Source: Sphingomonas sp. A2-49 (lineage in GTDB: Bacteria > Pseudomonadota > Alphaproteobacteria > Sphingomonadales > Sphingomonadaceae). Taken from it: 64,000 bases of DNA. The DNA lies in the NCBI RefSeq assembly GCF_025548555.1, contig NZ_JAJLPA010000008.1:62001-126000 (forward strand), in the 5' to 3' direction. The notes beneath the pieces were generated by a model, which saw only the letters and a list, made by a program, of their open reading frames with translations, was not told the origin of the DNA and made no database searches. Below are positions 36,174 through 44,552 of the stretch, in pieces. The translations under genes were made by a program, and so were the position numbers. Numbering within the stretch: position 1 is the stretch's first letter; every line of letters starts with the position of its first letter.

Positions 36174-37610
36174 TCAGCCGAACAGATCGGACCAGCGCTT
36201 TTCGTGCGCCGCGACGGCGGCACGTGCGATTCCCGCGTGCAGCGGCGGGTCGCCCGCGACCTGCGGCGGCAGGCCGAGACCGGCGTCGACGAGGCGGCGG
36301 ACCAGCGTGACCGGATCGGCCCCCTGCGCGGCGGCGGCAAGGCGCTCGCCGGCGGGGTCGGCGATCGCCTGCCCCCCTGCGGTGCGCGCGATCAGGAAGG
36401 CGACCCAGCCGCCGAGCGCGGCGACGACGTGGCCGGGCATCCGCCCCGCGGCGCGGTTGGCCGCCAGCGTATCGCCGAGGCGGTAGGGCAGCTTCTGCGA
36501 CCCGTCGATCGCGATCTGGTCGAGCCGGTGGACGATCGCGGGGTTGCGGAAGCGTGCCAGCACCTGCTCGCGATAGGCGTCGAGGTCGAGCCCCGGCACC
36601 GCGGGCAGCATCGGCACGATGTCCTGCCGGATCATCGCATCGACGAACGCGGCGAGCGCCTCGTCCCCCATCGCCTCCGCCACGCTGGCATGGCCGCGCA
36701 GCAGGCCGAGATAGGCGAGCGTCGAATGTGCGCCGTTGAGGATGCGCAGCTTCGCCTTCTCATAGCCCGCGACGTCGCCGGTCAGCGTCGCGCCCGCGCC
36801 GGCGAGATCGGGGCCGAGCGGCACGCAGACGTCCTGGATCACCCATTGGGTGAAGCGCTCGCGCTGGACGGCGGCACGGTCCTCCAGCCCCAATGTCGCG
36901 GCGACGCTGGCGTAGAGTGCCTCATCCGAGGCCGGTGTGATCGAATCGACCATCGTCGAGGGCACGCGCACCTCGCCCGCGATCCAGTCCGCCAGTGCCG
37001 GATCGGTGGCACGCGCGAAGGCGACGAGCGCGGCGTGCAGCTTGGCGCCGTTGCTGGCCAGATTGTCGCACGGCATCGGCACGAACGGCGCGACGCCCGC
37101 CGCACGGCGCGCGGCGAGGCCCGCGACGATCCAGCCGACGACGCTCGCCGGCACCGCGGTCCCGGCGAGGTCGCGGACGATGTCGGGATGCGCCATGTCG
37201 AGCGTGCCGTCGCCGGCGAGGCAATAGCCCTTTTCGGTGACCGTGGTGGTGACCAGCGCGACCGCGGGGTCGGCGAGCAGTGCGTGCGTGTCCGCCGCGG
37301 CGTCGGGGGCGAGGAAGCGGCGATGCGCGCCGATGACGCGCATGGCGGGTTCGGCGTCGCGGATCGCCAGCGTGTAGAGGCCGTCCTGCGCCTCCAGCGC
37401 CTCGACCGTGCCGCGGCTGCGCATCGATACCGCGGCGATGCCCCAGCGCGGATCGTGTTGCAGGACCGTGTCGACATAGGCCGCCTGGTGCGCGCGGTGG
37501 AACGCGCCCGGGCCGAAATGCACGATGCCGACGCCGGGGTCGGGGCGGCCGGCGGGCGAGGACACGGCGGCGGGCAGCGACGCGAGCGTCGCGCGGGTCA
37601 GTCGGATCAC
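36174..37610 (-). CDS. Fructuronate or tagaturonate reductase (mannitol dehydrogenase family)
   Basis: 478 residues of the long-chain polyol dehydrogenase group (UxuB/UxaB/MtlD). The N-terminal NAD site is GIVHFGPGAFHRAHQAAYVDTVL in part, and the catalytic K-x5-N-x2-H lies in KLRILNGAHSTLAY. It interconverts ketouronates and aldonates. UxuB would give mannonate and UxaB altronate. The adjacent gene encodes altronate dehydratase and no mannonate dehydratase is present, so a UxaB role is possible. GTG start 37610 overlaps the uxaA stop (GTGA), showing coupling. Confidence 0.88.
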   Translation of the reverse strand: MIRLTRATLASLPAAVSSPAGRPDPGVGIVHFGPGAFHRAHQAAYVDTVLQHDPRWGIAAVSMRSRGTVEALEAQDGLYTLAIRDAEPAMRVIGAHRRFLAPDAAADTHALLADPAVALVTTTVTEKGYCLAGDGTLDMAHPDIVRDLAGTAVPASVVGWIVAGLAARRAAGVAPFVPMPCDNLASNGAKLHAALVAFARATDPALADWIAGEVRVPSTMVDSITPASDEALYASVAATLGLEDRAAVQRERFTQWVIQDVCVPLGPDLAGAGATLTGDVAGYEKAKLRILNGAHSTLAYLGLLRGHASVAEAMGDEALAAFVDAMIRQDIVPMLPAVPGLDLDAYREQVLARFRNPAIVHRLDQIAIDGSQKLPYRLGDTLAANRAAGRMPGHVVAALGGWVAFLIARTAGGQAIADPAGERLAAAAQGADPVTLVRRLVDAGLGLPPQVAGDPPLHAGIARAAVAAHEKRWSDLFG

Positions 37611-39073
37611 AGCGTCACACCTCGTTTCCAGATCGCGATCTCGCGCTCGTCGTTGGTTTCCGCCGCGGTCGGCGCGCCCGACGCGATCGCGCAGATGCGT
37701 GCGAGCAGCAACGCCTCCGCCGCCTCGAACCCCTGGTCGAGCACCGCGCCGGCATCGAAGTCGATCCAGCCCGGCTTGCGCGCGGCGAGATCGGCGTTGG
37801 ACGCGATCTTGACCGTCGGCACCGGGAAGCCGAGCGGCGTGCCGCGGCCGGTGGTGAACAGGATCGCGGTCGCTCCCGCCGCCGCCAGCGCGGTCGACGA
37901 GACCGCGTCGTTGCCCGGCGCCTCGAGCAGCGTGAGGCCGTCGCCGCGGATGCGCTCGCCATAGCCGATCACGTCGGCGATCCGGCCCCGGCCCGCCTTC
38001 TGCACCGCGCCCAGCGACTTTTCCTCCAGCGTGGTGATGCCGCCGGCGACGTTGCCGGGCGAGGGATTCTCGCTGATCGGCTCGCCGTGATCGATGAAAT
38101 ACTGGCGGAAGCCGGTGATGACGCCGACCATCGCGTCGAACACGCGCGCGTCGGCGGCGCGGTCCATCAGCATCTGTTCGGCGCCGAACATCTCTGGCAC
38201 CTCGGTAAAGACGACGCGGCCGCCCGCCTCGCCGACGCGGTCGCTGATCCGGCCGACCAGCGGATTGGCGGTCAGGCCCGACAGCCCGTCCGATCCGCCG
38301 CACTTGACGCCGAGGACCAGCTTGTCGAGCCCCACCGTCTGCCGCGGCATCGCGGCATGCGCGGCGAGCTCGGCGACCAGCGCGCAGCCCTCCTCGACCT
38401 CGTCGGCGCTGAACTGTGCGGTGAGGTAGCGGATCGCGCCGTGCCGCTCGGGCGGGATCGCCGCGAGCAGGTCCTTGACCTGGTTCTCCTCGCAGCCGAG
38501 CCCGACGAGCAGCACGCCGCCGGCATTGGGGTGGCAGGCGAGGCTGGCGAGGATCGCGCGAACGCCGGCGAGGTCCTGGCCCAGCTGCGAACAGCCGTGC
38601 GGGTGGGTGAAGGCGTGGACGCCGTCGACGTGCGGCGGCAAGGCGGCGCCGGCGCGCTTCGCGATCCGTTCGGCGGTGCGCGCGACGCAGCCGACGGTGG
38701 GCAGGATCCAGATCTCGTTGCGCGTGCCGACGCGGCCGTCGGCGCGGACATAGCCCTCGAACGTCGCGCCGGTCGCCGCGGCGGGCTCCGGCGCCGGGCG
38801 CGGATCGTAGCGATAGCGTTCGGTGCCCGACAGGCCGGTCGCCAGGTTGTCGCTGTGGACGTGGTCGCCCGGTGCGATTCCGCGACGCGCGCGGCCGATC
38901 GGGAAGCCGAACTTCAGCACCGGTTGCCCGGCGGCGAGCGGATGCAGCGCCACCTTGTGGCCGCGCGGTATCGCGGTGGCGAGCGTCACGCCGGCGATGC
39001 GCTCGCCCGCCTCCGCATCGTCCAGCAGCGTCGCCACGCTGTCGCCCGCGGCAATCGTCAGCGCCTTGCCCAT
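37607..39073 (-). CDS. uxaA: Altronate dehydratase (UxaA family)
   Basis: 488 residues from ATG 39073 with AGAGG upstream. Dehydrates D-altronate to 2-keto-3-deoxygluconate. The N-terminal SAF domain (VALHPLAAGQPVLKFGFPIGRA) is followed by the large domain with GYVRADGRVGTRNEIWILPTVGC, HGCSQLGQD, GLGCEENQ, KCGGSDGLSG and NPSPGNVAGGITTLEEKSLGA. The SAF and large domains in one chain match E. coli UxaA. Operon partner of the reductase downstream; operator at 39093-39106. Confidence 0.93.
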   Translation of the reverse strand: MGKALTIAAGDSVATLLDDAEAGERIAGVTLATAIPRGHKVALHPLAAGQPVLKFGFPIGRARRGIAPGDHVHSDNLATGLSGTERYRYDPRPAPEPAAATGATFEGYVRADGRVGTRNEIWILPTVGCVARTAERIAKRAGAALPPHVDGVHAFTHPHGCSQLGQDLAGVRAILASLACHPNAGGVLLVGLGCEENQVKDLLAAIPPERHGAIRYLTAQFSADEVEEGCALVAELAAHAAMPRQTVGLDKLVLGVKCGGSDGLSGLTANPLVGRISDRVGEAGGRVVFTEVPEMFGAEQMLMDRAADARVFDAMVGVITGFRQYFIDHGEPISENPSPGNVAGGITTLEEKSLGAVQKAGRGRIADVIGYGERIRGDGLTLLEAPGNDAVSSTALAAAGATAILFTTGRGTPLGFPVPTVKIASNADLAARKPGWIDFDAGAVLDQGFEAAEALLLARICAIASGAPTAAETNDEREIAIWKRGVTL

Positions 39074-39092
39074 CGATCCTCTCATCCGACCA

Positions 39093-39106
39093 GTCCACCG
39101 GTGTCA
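39093..39106 (-). promoter_or_regulatory. LacI-type operator between uxaA and lacI
   Basis: Minus-strand TGACACCGGTGGAC, ten of ten core bases shared with the other sites. It lies 20 bases upstream of the uxaA start and 80 upstream of the divergent regulator, so it can control both, including autoregulation. Confidence 0.72.
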
Positions 39107-39185
39107 TCCACCCATGACGCAGCGTCCCGCCGCTTGCAAGGCTGGTGGGTGGCGGAAGCGCCGGCTGGCGGCTATCGTGACCGCC

Positions 39186-40217
39186 ATGCGCAAATCCGGC
39201 CAGCCGACGATCAACGACGTGGCCCGGATCGCGGGCGTTTCGAAAAAGACGGTCAGCCGCGTCATCAACCGGTCGCCCCTGCTCAACGACGACACCCGGA
39301 AACGGGTCGAGGACGTGATCGGCGAACTCGGCTATATCCCCAATCCGCAGGCGCGCGCGCTGGCGCTGCGGCGCAATTTCCTGATCGGCCTCGTCCACGA
39401 CAATCCCAATGCGCAGACGGTGATGAACGTCCAGCAGGGCATGCTGGAGGCGTTGCACGACACCGAATTCGAGATGGTCGTGCGTCCCGTCGATCGCGGC
39501 TCGGCGACGATGCTCGAGGATCTGCGCCACTTCCTCGAACGCCAGCGGCTGTTCGGCGTGCTGCTGATGCCGCCGATCAGCGAGAACGACAGCGTCGCCA
39601 GGCTGTGCGACGATATCGGATGCCGCTACGTCCGGATGGGATCGGCCGTGCTCGACGGGCCGACGCACATGGTCGCCTCCAACGACCGCGAGGCGGTGCG
39701 CGCCGCGACCGACTATCTGATCGCGCAGGGGCATCGCCGGATCGGCTTCGTCGGCGGGCCGCACGGGTTCCGCTCGGCGCGCGAACGCCGCGCGGGTTTC
39801 GAGGAGGCGCTGTCCGCCGCCGGCATCGCGATGCCGCGCAGCATGATCGCCGACGGCAATTACACCTTCGATTCGGGGCTGGTCGCGGCCGACCGCCTGC
39901 TCGACGTGATCCCGCGACCGACCGCGATCTTTTCGAGCAACGACGAAATGGCGGCGGGCGTCATCCACGCCGCCCGCCAGCGCGGGCTCGACATCCCGCG
40001 CGACCTGTCGATCATCGGGTTCGACGACACGCCGATCGCCGCGCACGTCTGGCCCCCGCTGACGACGGTGCGCTGGCCGATCGCGTCGATGGCGCGATCG
40101 GCGGCGCTGAAGCTGATCGCGGGCGAGCAGGAGGGCGATGCCGACGTCGAGGAACCCTCGCTGTTCCTGTCGACGCTGATCCGGCGCGCCTCGGTCGCGG
40201 CGCCGCCGGGCGGTTGA
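39186..40217 (+). CDS. LacI-family regulator of the uronate locus
   Basis: 343 residues starting MRKSGQPTINDVARIAGVS. The helix-turn-helix (VARIAGVSKKTVSRVIN) and hinge (PNPQARALALRRN) are typical of LacI/GalR. The ligand domain follows (IGLVHDNPNAQTV ... FVGGPHGF ... IIGFDDTPIAAHVWPPLTTVR). The effector is unknown, probably a uronate or KDG-type intermediate. No ribosome site precedes the ATG. TATCGT (39173-39178) lies seven bases upstream, so leaderless initiation is possible. Position between divergent uronate operons and four matching operators make it the likely local repressor. Confidence 0.9.
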   Translation: MRKSGQPTINDVARIAGVSKKTVSRVINRSPLLNDDTRKRVEDVIGELGYIPNPQARALALRRNFLIGLVHDNPNAQTVMNVQQGMLEALHDTEFEMVVRPVDRGSATMLEDLRHFLERQRLFGVLLMPPISENDSVARLCDDIGCRYVRMGSAVLDGPTHMVASNDREAVRAATDYLIAQGHRRIGFVGGPHGFRSARERRAGFEEALSAAGIAMPRSMIADGNYTFDSGLVAADRLLDVIPRPTAIFSSNDEMAAGVIHAARQRGLDIPRDLSIIGFDDTPIAAHVWPPLTTVRWPIASMARSAALKLIAGEQEGDADVEEPSLFLSTLIRRASVAAPPGG

Positions 40218-40263
40218 CCGCGCGCGACCGGCCGGCGGCGGCAAAGACGGTTGCACGTATATC

Positions 40264-40277
40264 TGACACCGGTTACC
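40264..40277 (+). promoter_or_regulatory. LacI-type operator before uxaC
   Basis: TGACACCGGTTACC, identical to the site before the TonB receptor. A possible -35 TTGCAC (40251-40256) precedes it, so a bound repressor would occlude the promoter. It lies 41 bases before the uxaC GTG. Confidence 0.78.
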
Positions 40278-40317
40278 AGAACGGCAACCGCGAGCGACGA
40301 CGGAGAGGATCAAGGCT

Positions 40318-41787
40318 GTGACCCGGGCACTCGAACTGCACCCCGACCGGCTGTTTCCCGCCGACCCGACGACGCGCTCGATCGCCCGGACGCTCTATGC
40401 CGGGGTCGCCGACCTGCCGATCGTCAGCCCGCACGGTCACACCGATCCCGTCTGGTTCGCCGACGACACCAACTGGACCGACGCGACGACGCTGCTGCTC
40501 GCGCCCGATCACTATCTCTATCGCATGCTCTACAGCCAGGGCGTCGATCTCGACGCGCTCGCGATTCCCCGCCGCGACGGCGTGCCGACGACCGACACGC
40601 GCGCGGCGTGGCGCGTGCTGGCGGACCATTACCACCTGTTCCGCGGCACGCCGTCGCGGATGTGGCTCGACCACGTCTTCGCCGAGGTGTTCGGCATGAC
40701 GCAGGCGTTCGAGCCCGCCACCGCCGACCTGTATTTCGACGCGATCGGCGAAAAGCTGGCGACCGACGCCTTTCGCCCGCGCGCGCTGTTCGACCGGTTC
40801 CGGATCGATTTCCTCGCCACCACCGAAGGCGCGCACGACAGCCTCGACGCGCATGCCCGCATCCGCGACAGCGGCTGGAACGGCCGCGTCGTCACCACCT
40901 ATCGCCCGGACGGCGTCATCGACGTCGAACACGAACAGTTCGCGGGTGCGATGCGCCGCTTCGCCGAACTGACGAACGAGGACGTCTACGGCTGGCAGGG
41001 TTATCTCGCCGCGCACCGCAGGCGCCGCGCCGATTTCCGCGCCGCCGGCGCGACCGCCACCGATCACGGCCACCCCACCGCCGCCACCGCCAACCTGTCG
41101 CCGCCCGAATGCGAGGCGCTGTTCGCGCGGATTACCGGGGGCGACTGGACACCCGCCGACGCCGAGCTGTTCCGCGCGCAGATGCTGACCGAAATGGCGG
41201 CGATGAGCGTGGAGGACGGCATGGTGATGCAGATCCACCCCGGATCGGTGCGCAACCACAATGCAGGGCTGTTCGCCAGCCACGGTCGCGACAAGGGCGC
41301 GGACATTCCCGGCCGCACCGATTACGTCCATGCGCTGAAACCGCTGCTCGATCGCTTCGGCACCTCGACCGACCTGTCGATCATCCTCTTCACGCTCGAC
41401 GAGAGCGTCTACGCACGCGAACTCGCGCCGCTCGCGGGCCATTATCCGTGCCTGAAGCTCGGCCCGAGCTGGTGGTTCCACGACAGTCCCGAAGGGATGC
41501 GCCGCTTCCGCGAGATGACCACCGAGACGGCGGGATTCTACAACACCGTCGGGTTCAACGACGACACGCGCGCCTTCCTGTCGATCCCGGCGCGCCACGA
41601 CGTCGCGCGGCGCATCGACTGCGGCTTCCTCGCCCGCCTCGTCGCCGAACACCGGCTCGAGGACTGGGAGGCGGCCGAGCTGGCGCAGGAGCTGACCAGC
41701 GGCCTCGTCCGTCGCGCCTATCGCATCGACGCGCACGATGATAAAGGCTTGGGAAGCCGTTCCAGTATTTGCAACATCGCTGCCTGA
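40318..41787 (+). CDS. uxaC: Glucuronate isomerase
   Basis: 489 residues from GTG 40318, behind GGAGAGG. Isomerises glucuronate to fructuronate and galacturonate to tagaturonate. Amidohydrolase-like fold: N-terminal [33 protein letters not shown] in part, metal-binding [37 protein letters not shown] and [16 protein letters not shown]. The C-terminal 14 residues diverge from typical UxaC ends. First gene of a plus-strand operon with kduI and kduD. Confidence 0.95.
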   Translation: MTRALELHPDRLFPADPTTRSIARTLYAGVADLPIVSPHGHTDPVWFADDTNWTDATTLLLAPDHYLYRMLYSQGVDLDALAIPRRDGVPTTDTRAAWRVLADHYHLFRGTPSRMWLDHVFAEVFGMTQAFEPATADLYFDAIGEKLATDAFRPRALFDRFRIDFLATTEGAHDSLDAHARIRDSGWNGRVVTTYRPDGVIDVEHEQFAGAMRRFAELTNEDVYGWQGYLAAHRRRRADFRAAGATATDHGHPTAATANLSPPECEALFARITGGDWTPADAELFRAQMLTEMAAMSVEDGMVMQIHPGSVRNHNAGLFASHGRDKGADIPGRTDYVHALKPLLDRFGTSTDLSIILFTLDESVYARELAPLAGHYPCLKLGPSWWFHDSPEGMRRFREMTTETAGFYNTVGFNDDTRAFLSIPARHDVARRIDCGFLARLVAEHRLEDWEAAELAQELTSGLVRRAYRIDAHDDKGLGSRSSICNIAA

Positions 41788-41813
41788 CGGCAGCACCAAC
41801 GTTCGGAGTCATC

Positions 41814-42653
41814 ATGTTCGACCGCACCTATTACGCCACGCATCCCGACATGATGGACTGCGTCAGCAACGACGAACTGCGCGACCGCTACCTGATCCAG
41901 GATCTGTTTCGGGCGGGCGAATGCGTGCTCAACTACACGCATGCCGACCGCTTCGTGATCGGCGGGGTCCAGGTCGAAAGCGGCTCGGTCGCGCTCCCGG
42001 CGCAGGAGGAGCCCGCCTCGGCGAAGGGCCATCCGTTCCTGGAGCGGCGCGAGCTGGCGATCGTCAACGTCGGCAATGTCGAAGGCACGGTGACCGTCGA
42101 CGGCGAGACGTTCACCCTCGGCAACAAGGACTGCCTGTACGTCACGATGGGCGCGAAGGACGTGACCTTCGCCGGCGACGGCGCGCGCTTTTACCTGGCG
42201 TCCTGCCCGGCGCACAAGGCGTTCCAGACGCGCAAGCTGGGGATTGCCGACGCCAACGCGCTGGAGCGCGGCAGCCTTGAGGAATCGAACGAGCGCACGA
42301 TCTTCCAGCTGGTTATCCCCGGCGTCTGCGACAGCGCGCAGCTGGTCATGGGCCTCACCGTGCTGAAGCCCGGTTCGGTGTGGAACACGATGCCGCCGCA
42401 CATCCACGAGCGCCGCAGCGAGATCTATTTCTACTTCGAACTGGATGGCCCGAACGACCGCGTCATGCACTTCATGGGTGAAGGCGATGCGATGCGCCAT
42501 ATCGTCGTCGGCAACGAGGAATCGGTGATCTCGCCGCCGTGGTCGATCCACATGGGGTCGGGCACCAAGGCCTATGCCTTCATCTGGGCGATGGCGGGCG
42601 AGAACCAGGACTATACCGACATGAACGTCCTCGACATCTGCCAGCTGGCGTAG
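41814..42653 (+). CDS. kduI: 5-dehydro-4-deoxy-D-glucuronate isomerase
   Basis: 279 residues from ATG 41814. Isomerises the unsaturated-uronate-derived 5-keto-4-deoxyuronate (DKI) to 2,5-diketo-3-deoxygluconate. Cupin fold with the zinc-site motif [17 protein letters not shown] (two His and a Glu) and [20 protein letters not shown]. Start [14 protein letters not shown] is the family N-terminus; a further in-frame ATG at 41769 overlaps uxaC. Shows that the cell meets lyase-generated unsaturated uronates. Confidence 0.95.
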   Translation: MFDRTYYATHPDMMDCVSNDELRDRYLIQDLFRAGECVLNYTHADRFVIGGVQVESGSVALPAQEEPASAKGHPFLERRELAIVNVGNVEGTVTVDGETFTLGNKDCLYVTMGAKDVTFAGDGARFYLASCPAHKAFQTRKLGIADANALERGSLEESNERTIFQLVIPGVCDSAQLVMGLTVLKPGSVWNTMPPHIHERRSEIYFYFELDGPNDRVMHFMGEGDAMRHIVVGNEESVISPPWSIHMGSGTKAYAFIWAMAGENQDYTDMNVLDICQLA

Positions 42654-42658
42654 GCGCG

Positions 42659-43414
42659 ATGGGCAACCCTTTCGACCTCAACGGCAAGGTCGCGGTCGTC
42701 ACCGGTGCGAACACCGGGATCGGCCAGGCGATCGCGGTGGCGCTGGCCGCCGCGGGGGCCGACGTCGCCTGCGTCGGCCGCACGCCCGCCGAGGACACGG
42801 TGGCGCGCATCCGCGCCCTCGGCCGCCGCGCCGAGATCGTCTCCGCCGACCTGTCGACGATCGAGCCGGTCGGCCGCATCGTCGACGAGACGGTGACGAC
42901 GCTCGGCCGGCTCGACATCCTCGTCAACAATGCCGGGATCATCCGCCGCGCCGACGCGGTCGACTTCAGCGAGGCGGACTGGGACGCGGTCGTCGACACC
43001 AACCTCAAATCGGTGTTCTTCCTCTGCCAGGCGGCGGGGCGGTACATGATCGCGAACGGTGGCGGCAAGATCATCAACATCGCCTCGATGCTGACCTTCC
43101 AGGGCGGCATCCGCGTGCCGAGCTATACCGCGTCGAAGAGCGGGATCGGCGGCCTGACCAAGCTGCTCGCCAACGAATGGGCGGCCAAGGGCATCAACGT
43201 CAACGCGATCGCGCCGGGCTATATCGCGACCAACAACACCGCGGCGCTGCAGGCGGACGCGGCACGCAACACCGCGATCCTCGATCGTATCCCGGCGGGC
43301 AAATGGGGCGATGCCGACGACCTCGGCGGTGCGGCGGTGTTCCTCGCCAGCCGTGCGGCGGATTACGTGCAGGGGCATATCCTAGCGGTCGACGGCGGCT
43401 GGCTGGCGCGGTGA
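42659..43414 (+). CDS. kduD: 2-dehydro-3-deoxy-D-gluconate 5-dehydrogenase (KduD)
   Basis: 251-residue short-chain dehydrogenase that reduces the KduI product to 2-keto-3-deoxygluconate. Cofactor motif VTGANTGIGQA at residues 15-25, NNAG, the catalytic Ser in NIASMLTFQGG and YTASKSG (Tyr-x3-Lys), and the terminal DGGWLAR of this family. It begins five bases after kduI. The second palindromic repeat follows its stop. Confidence 0.92.
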   Translation: MGNPFDLNGKVAVVTGANTGIGQAIAVALAAAGADVACVGRTPAEDTVARIRALGRRAEIVSADLSTIEPVGRIVDETVTTLGRLDILVNNAGIIRRADAVDFSEADWDAVVDTNLKSVFFLCQAAGRYMIANGGGKIINIASMLTFQGGIRVPSYTASKSGIGGLTKLLANEWAAKGINVNAIAPGYIATNNTAALQADAARNTAILDRIPAGKWGDADDLGGAAVFLASRAADYVQGHILAVDGGWLAR

Positions 43415-43429
43415 CGTAACGCCGCGTCG

Positions 43430-43513
43430 CCCTCACCCTTCCGCAGCCTTGCTGCTCCCTCCCTCTCCCCGCGCGAGAGGGAAGAGACGCCGGAGGCGGC
43501 GATAGGGTGAGGG
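43430..43513. repeat. Palindromic intergenic repeat, copy 2 (inverted)
   Basis: About 84 bp, terminal arms CCCTCACCCT and AGGGTGAGGG with an inner stem TCCCTCTC / GAGAGGGA. Reading it on the opposite strand gives a sequence closely like copy 1 (33844). It lies between kduD and kdgK. The two copies stand in inverted orientation about 9.5 kb apart. Confidence 0.8.
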
Positions 43514-43541
43514 TGGATGCGGGACGATTGGGAGAGATACA

Positions 43542-44552
43542 TTGGCCAAGTTCCTGGCGTTCGGCGAGATCATGTTGCGGTTGTCGCCGCCGGGGCGCGA
43601 ATTGCTGCTCCAGACGCCTCGGTTCGACGTCTGGGTCGCCGGCGCGGAGGCGAACGTCGCCACCGCGCTCGCGAAACTCGGCCACGACGTCGGCTTCGCC
43701 AGCAGGGTGCCCGACAACGACCTAGGCCGCTCCGCCATCGCGACGCTGCGCGGGCATGGCGTCGATACCCGCGCCATCCAGACCGGCGGCGACCGCATGG
43801 GCCTGTATTTCGTCACGTCGGGCGCGGGCATGCGCGCGACCGAGGTGATCTACGACCGGGCGTATTCGGCGTTCGCCGAGGCGCCGGCGACGGCCTGGGA
43901 CTGGGACGCGCTGCTCGACGGGGTCGACGGCTTCCACCTGTCGGGCATCACCCCCGCGCTCGGCCCGGTCCCGGCGCAGAGCGCGATCGCCGCGGTGCGT
44001 GCCGCCGCCGCGCGCGGCATCCCGATCTCGTTCGACGGCAATTACCGCGCGAAGCTGTGGGAGCGGTGGGACGGCGATCCGCGCGCGCTGCTGACGCAGC
44101 TGGTCGAGCATGCCGAGCTGTTGTTCGGCAACCATCGCGACATCGCGCTGCTGCTCGATCGCGACTTCGCCGGCCATGATGGCGAGGATCGCCGCCGCGA
44201 CGCCGCCGAGGCCGCGTTCGCCGCCTTCCCGAAGCTCCGGACGATCGCATCCACCGCGCGCCACGTCGAGAACGTCGACCTCCACCGCGTGTCCGCGCGC
44301 ATCGACACGCGCGACGGCCATGCCCAGACCGAAGAGGTCGTGCTCGCCGGCATCGTCGACCGGATCGGCGGGGGCGACGCCTTCGCCAGCGGCGTGCTGC
44401 ACGCGCTGCGCCGCGGCGGCGACATCGGCGATGCGGCGGCGACGGGTCTCGCGCTCACCGCACTCAAGCATTCGCTGCCGGGCGACGCCTCGCTGTTCCG
44501 CCAGGCGGATATCGACGCCTATCTCGCCGGCGGGCTCGATGTCCGGCGCTAG
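43542..44552 (+). CDS. kdgK: 2-keto-3-deoxygluconate kinase
   Basis: 336 residues of the PfkB family, phosphorylating KDG to KDPG, the common end of the branches in this locus. N-terminal FLAFGEIMLRLSPPG, substrate loop GAEANVATALAKLG, SFDGNYRAKLW and the anion-hole/catalytic base motif RIGGGDAFASGVL (Asp). TTG start 43542 behind GGGAGAG. The matching KDPG aldolase is not in the window. Its last 14 bases overlap the carboxylesterase gene in another frame. Confidence 0.94.
   Translation: MAKFLAFGEIMLRLSPPGRELLLQTPRFDVWVAGAEANVATALAKLGHDVGFASRVPDNDLGRSAIATLRGHGVDTRAIQTGGDRMGLYFVTSGAGMRATEVIYDRAYSAFAEAPATAWDWDALLDGVDGFHLSGITPALGPVPAQSAIAAVRAAAARGIPISFDGNYRAKLWERWDGDPRALLTQLVEHAELLFGNHRDIALLLDRDFAGHDGEDRRRDAAEAAFAAFPKLRTIASTARHVENVDLHRVSARIDTRDGHAQTEEVVLAGIVDRIGGGDAFASGVLHALRRGGDIGDAAATGLALTALKHSLPGDASLFRQADIDAYLAGGLDVRR

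Noticed and set aside
41769..41813. Longer kduI start overlapping the end of uxaC
   Set aside because: Family N-terminus begins at [12 protein letters not shown] (41814); the extra 15 residues are shadow of uxaC.
42700..42720. GTCACCGGTGCGAAC in kduD resembles the TGACACCGGT operator
   Set aside because: It encodes the conserved cofactor motif VTGAN, so the similarity follows from coding; there is no promoter context.
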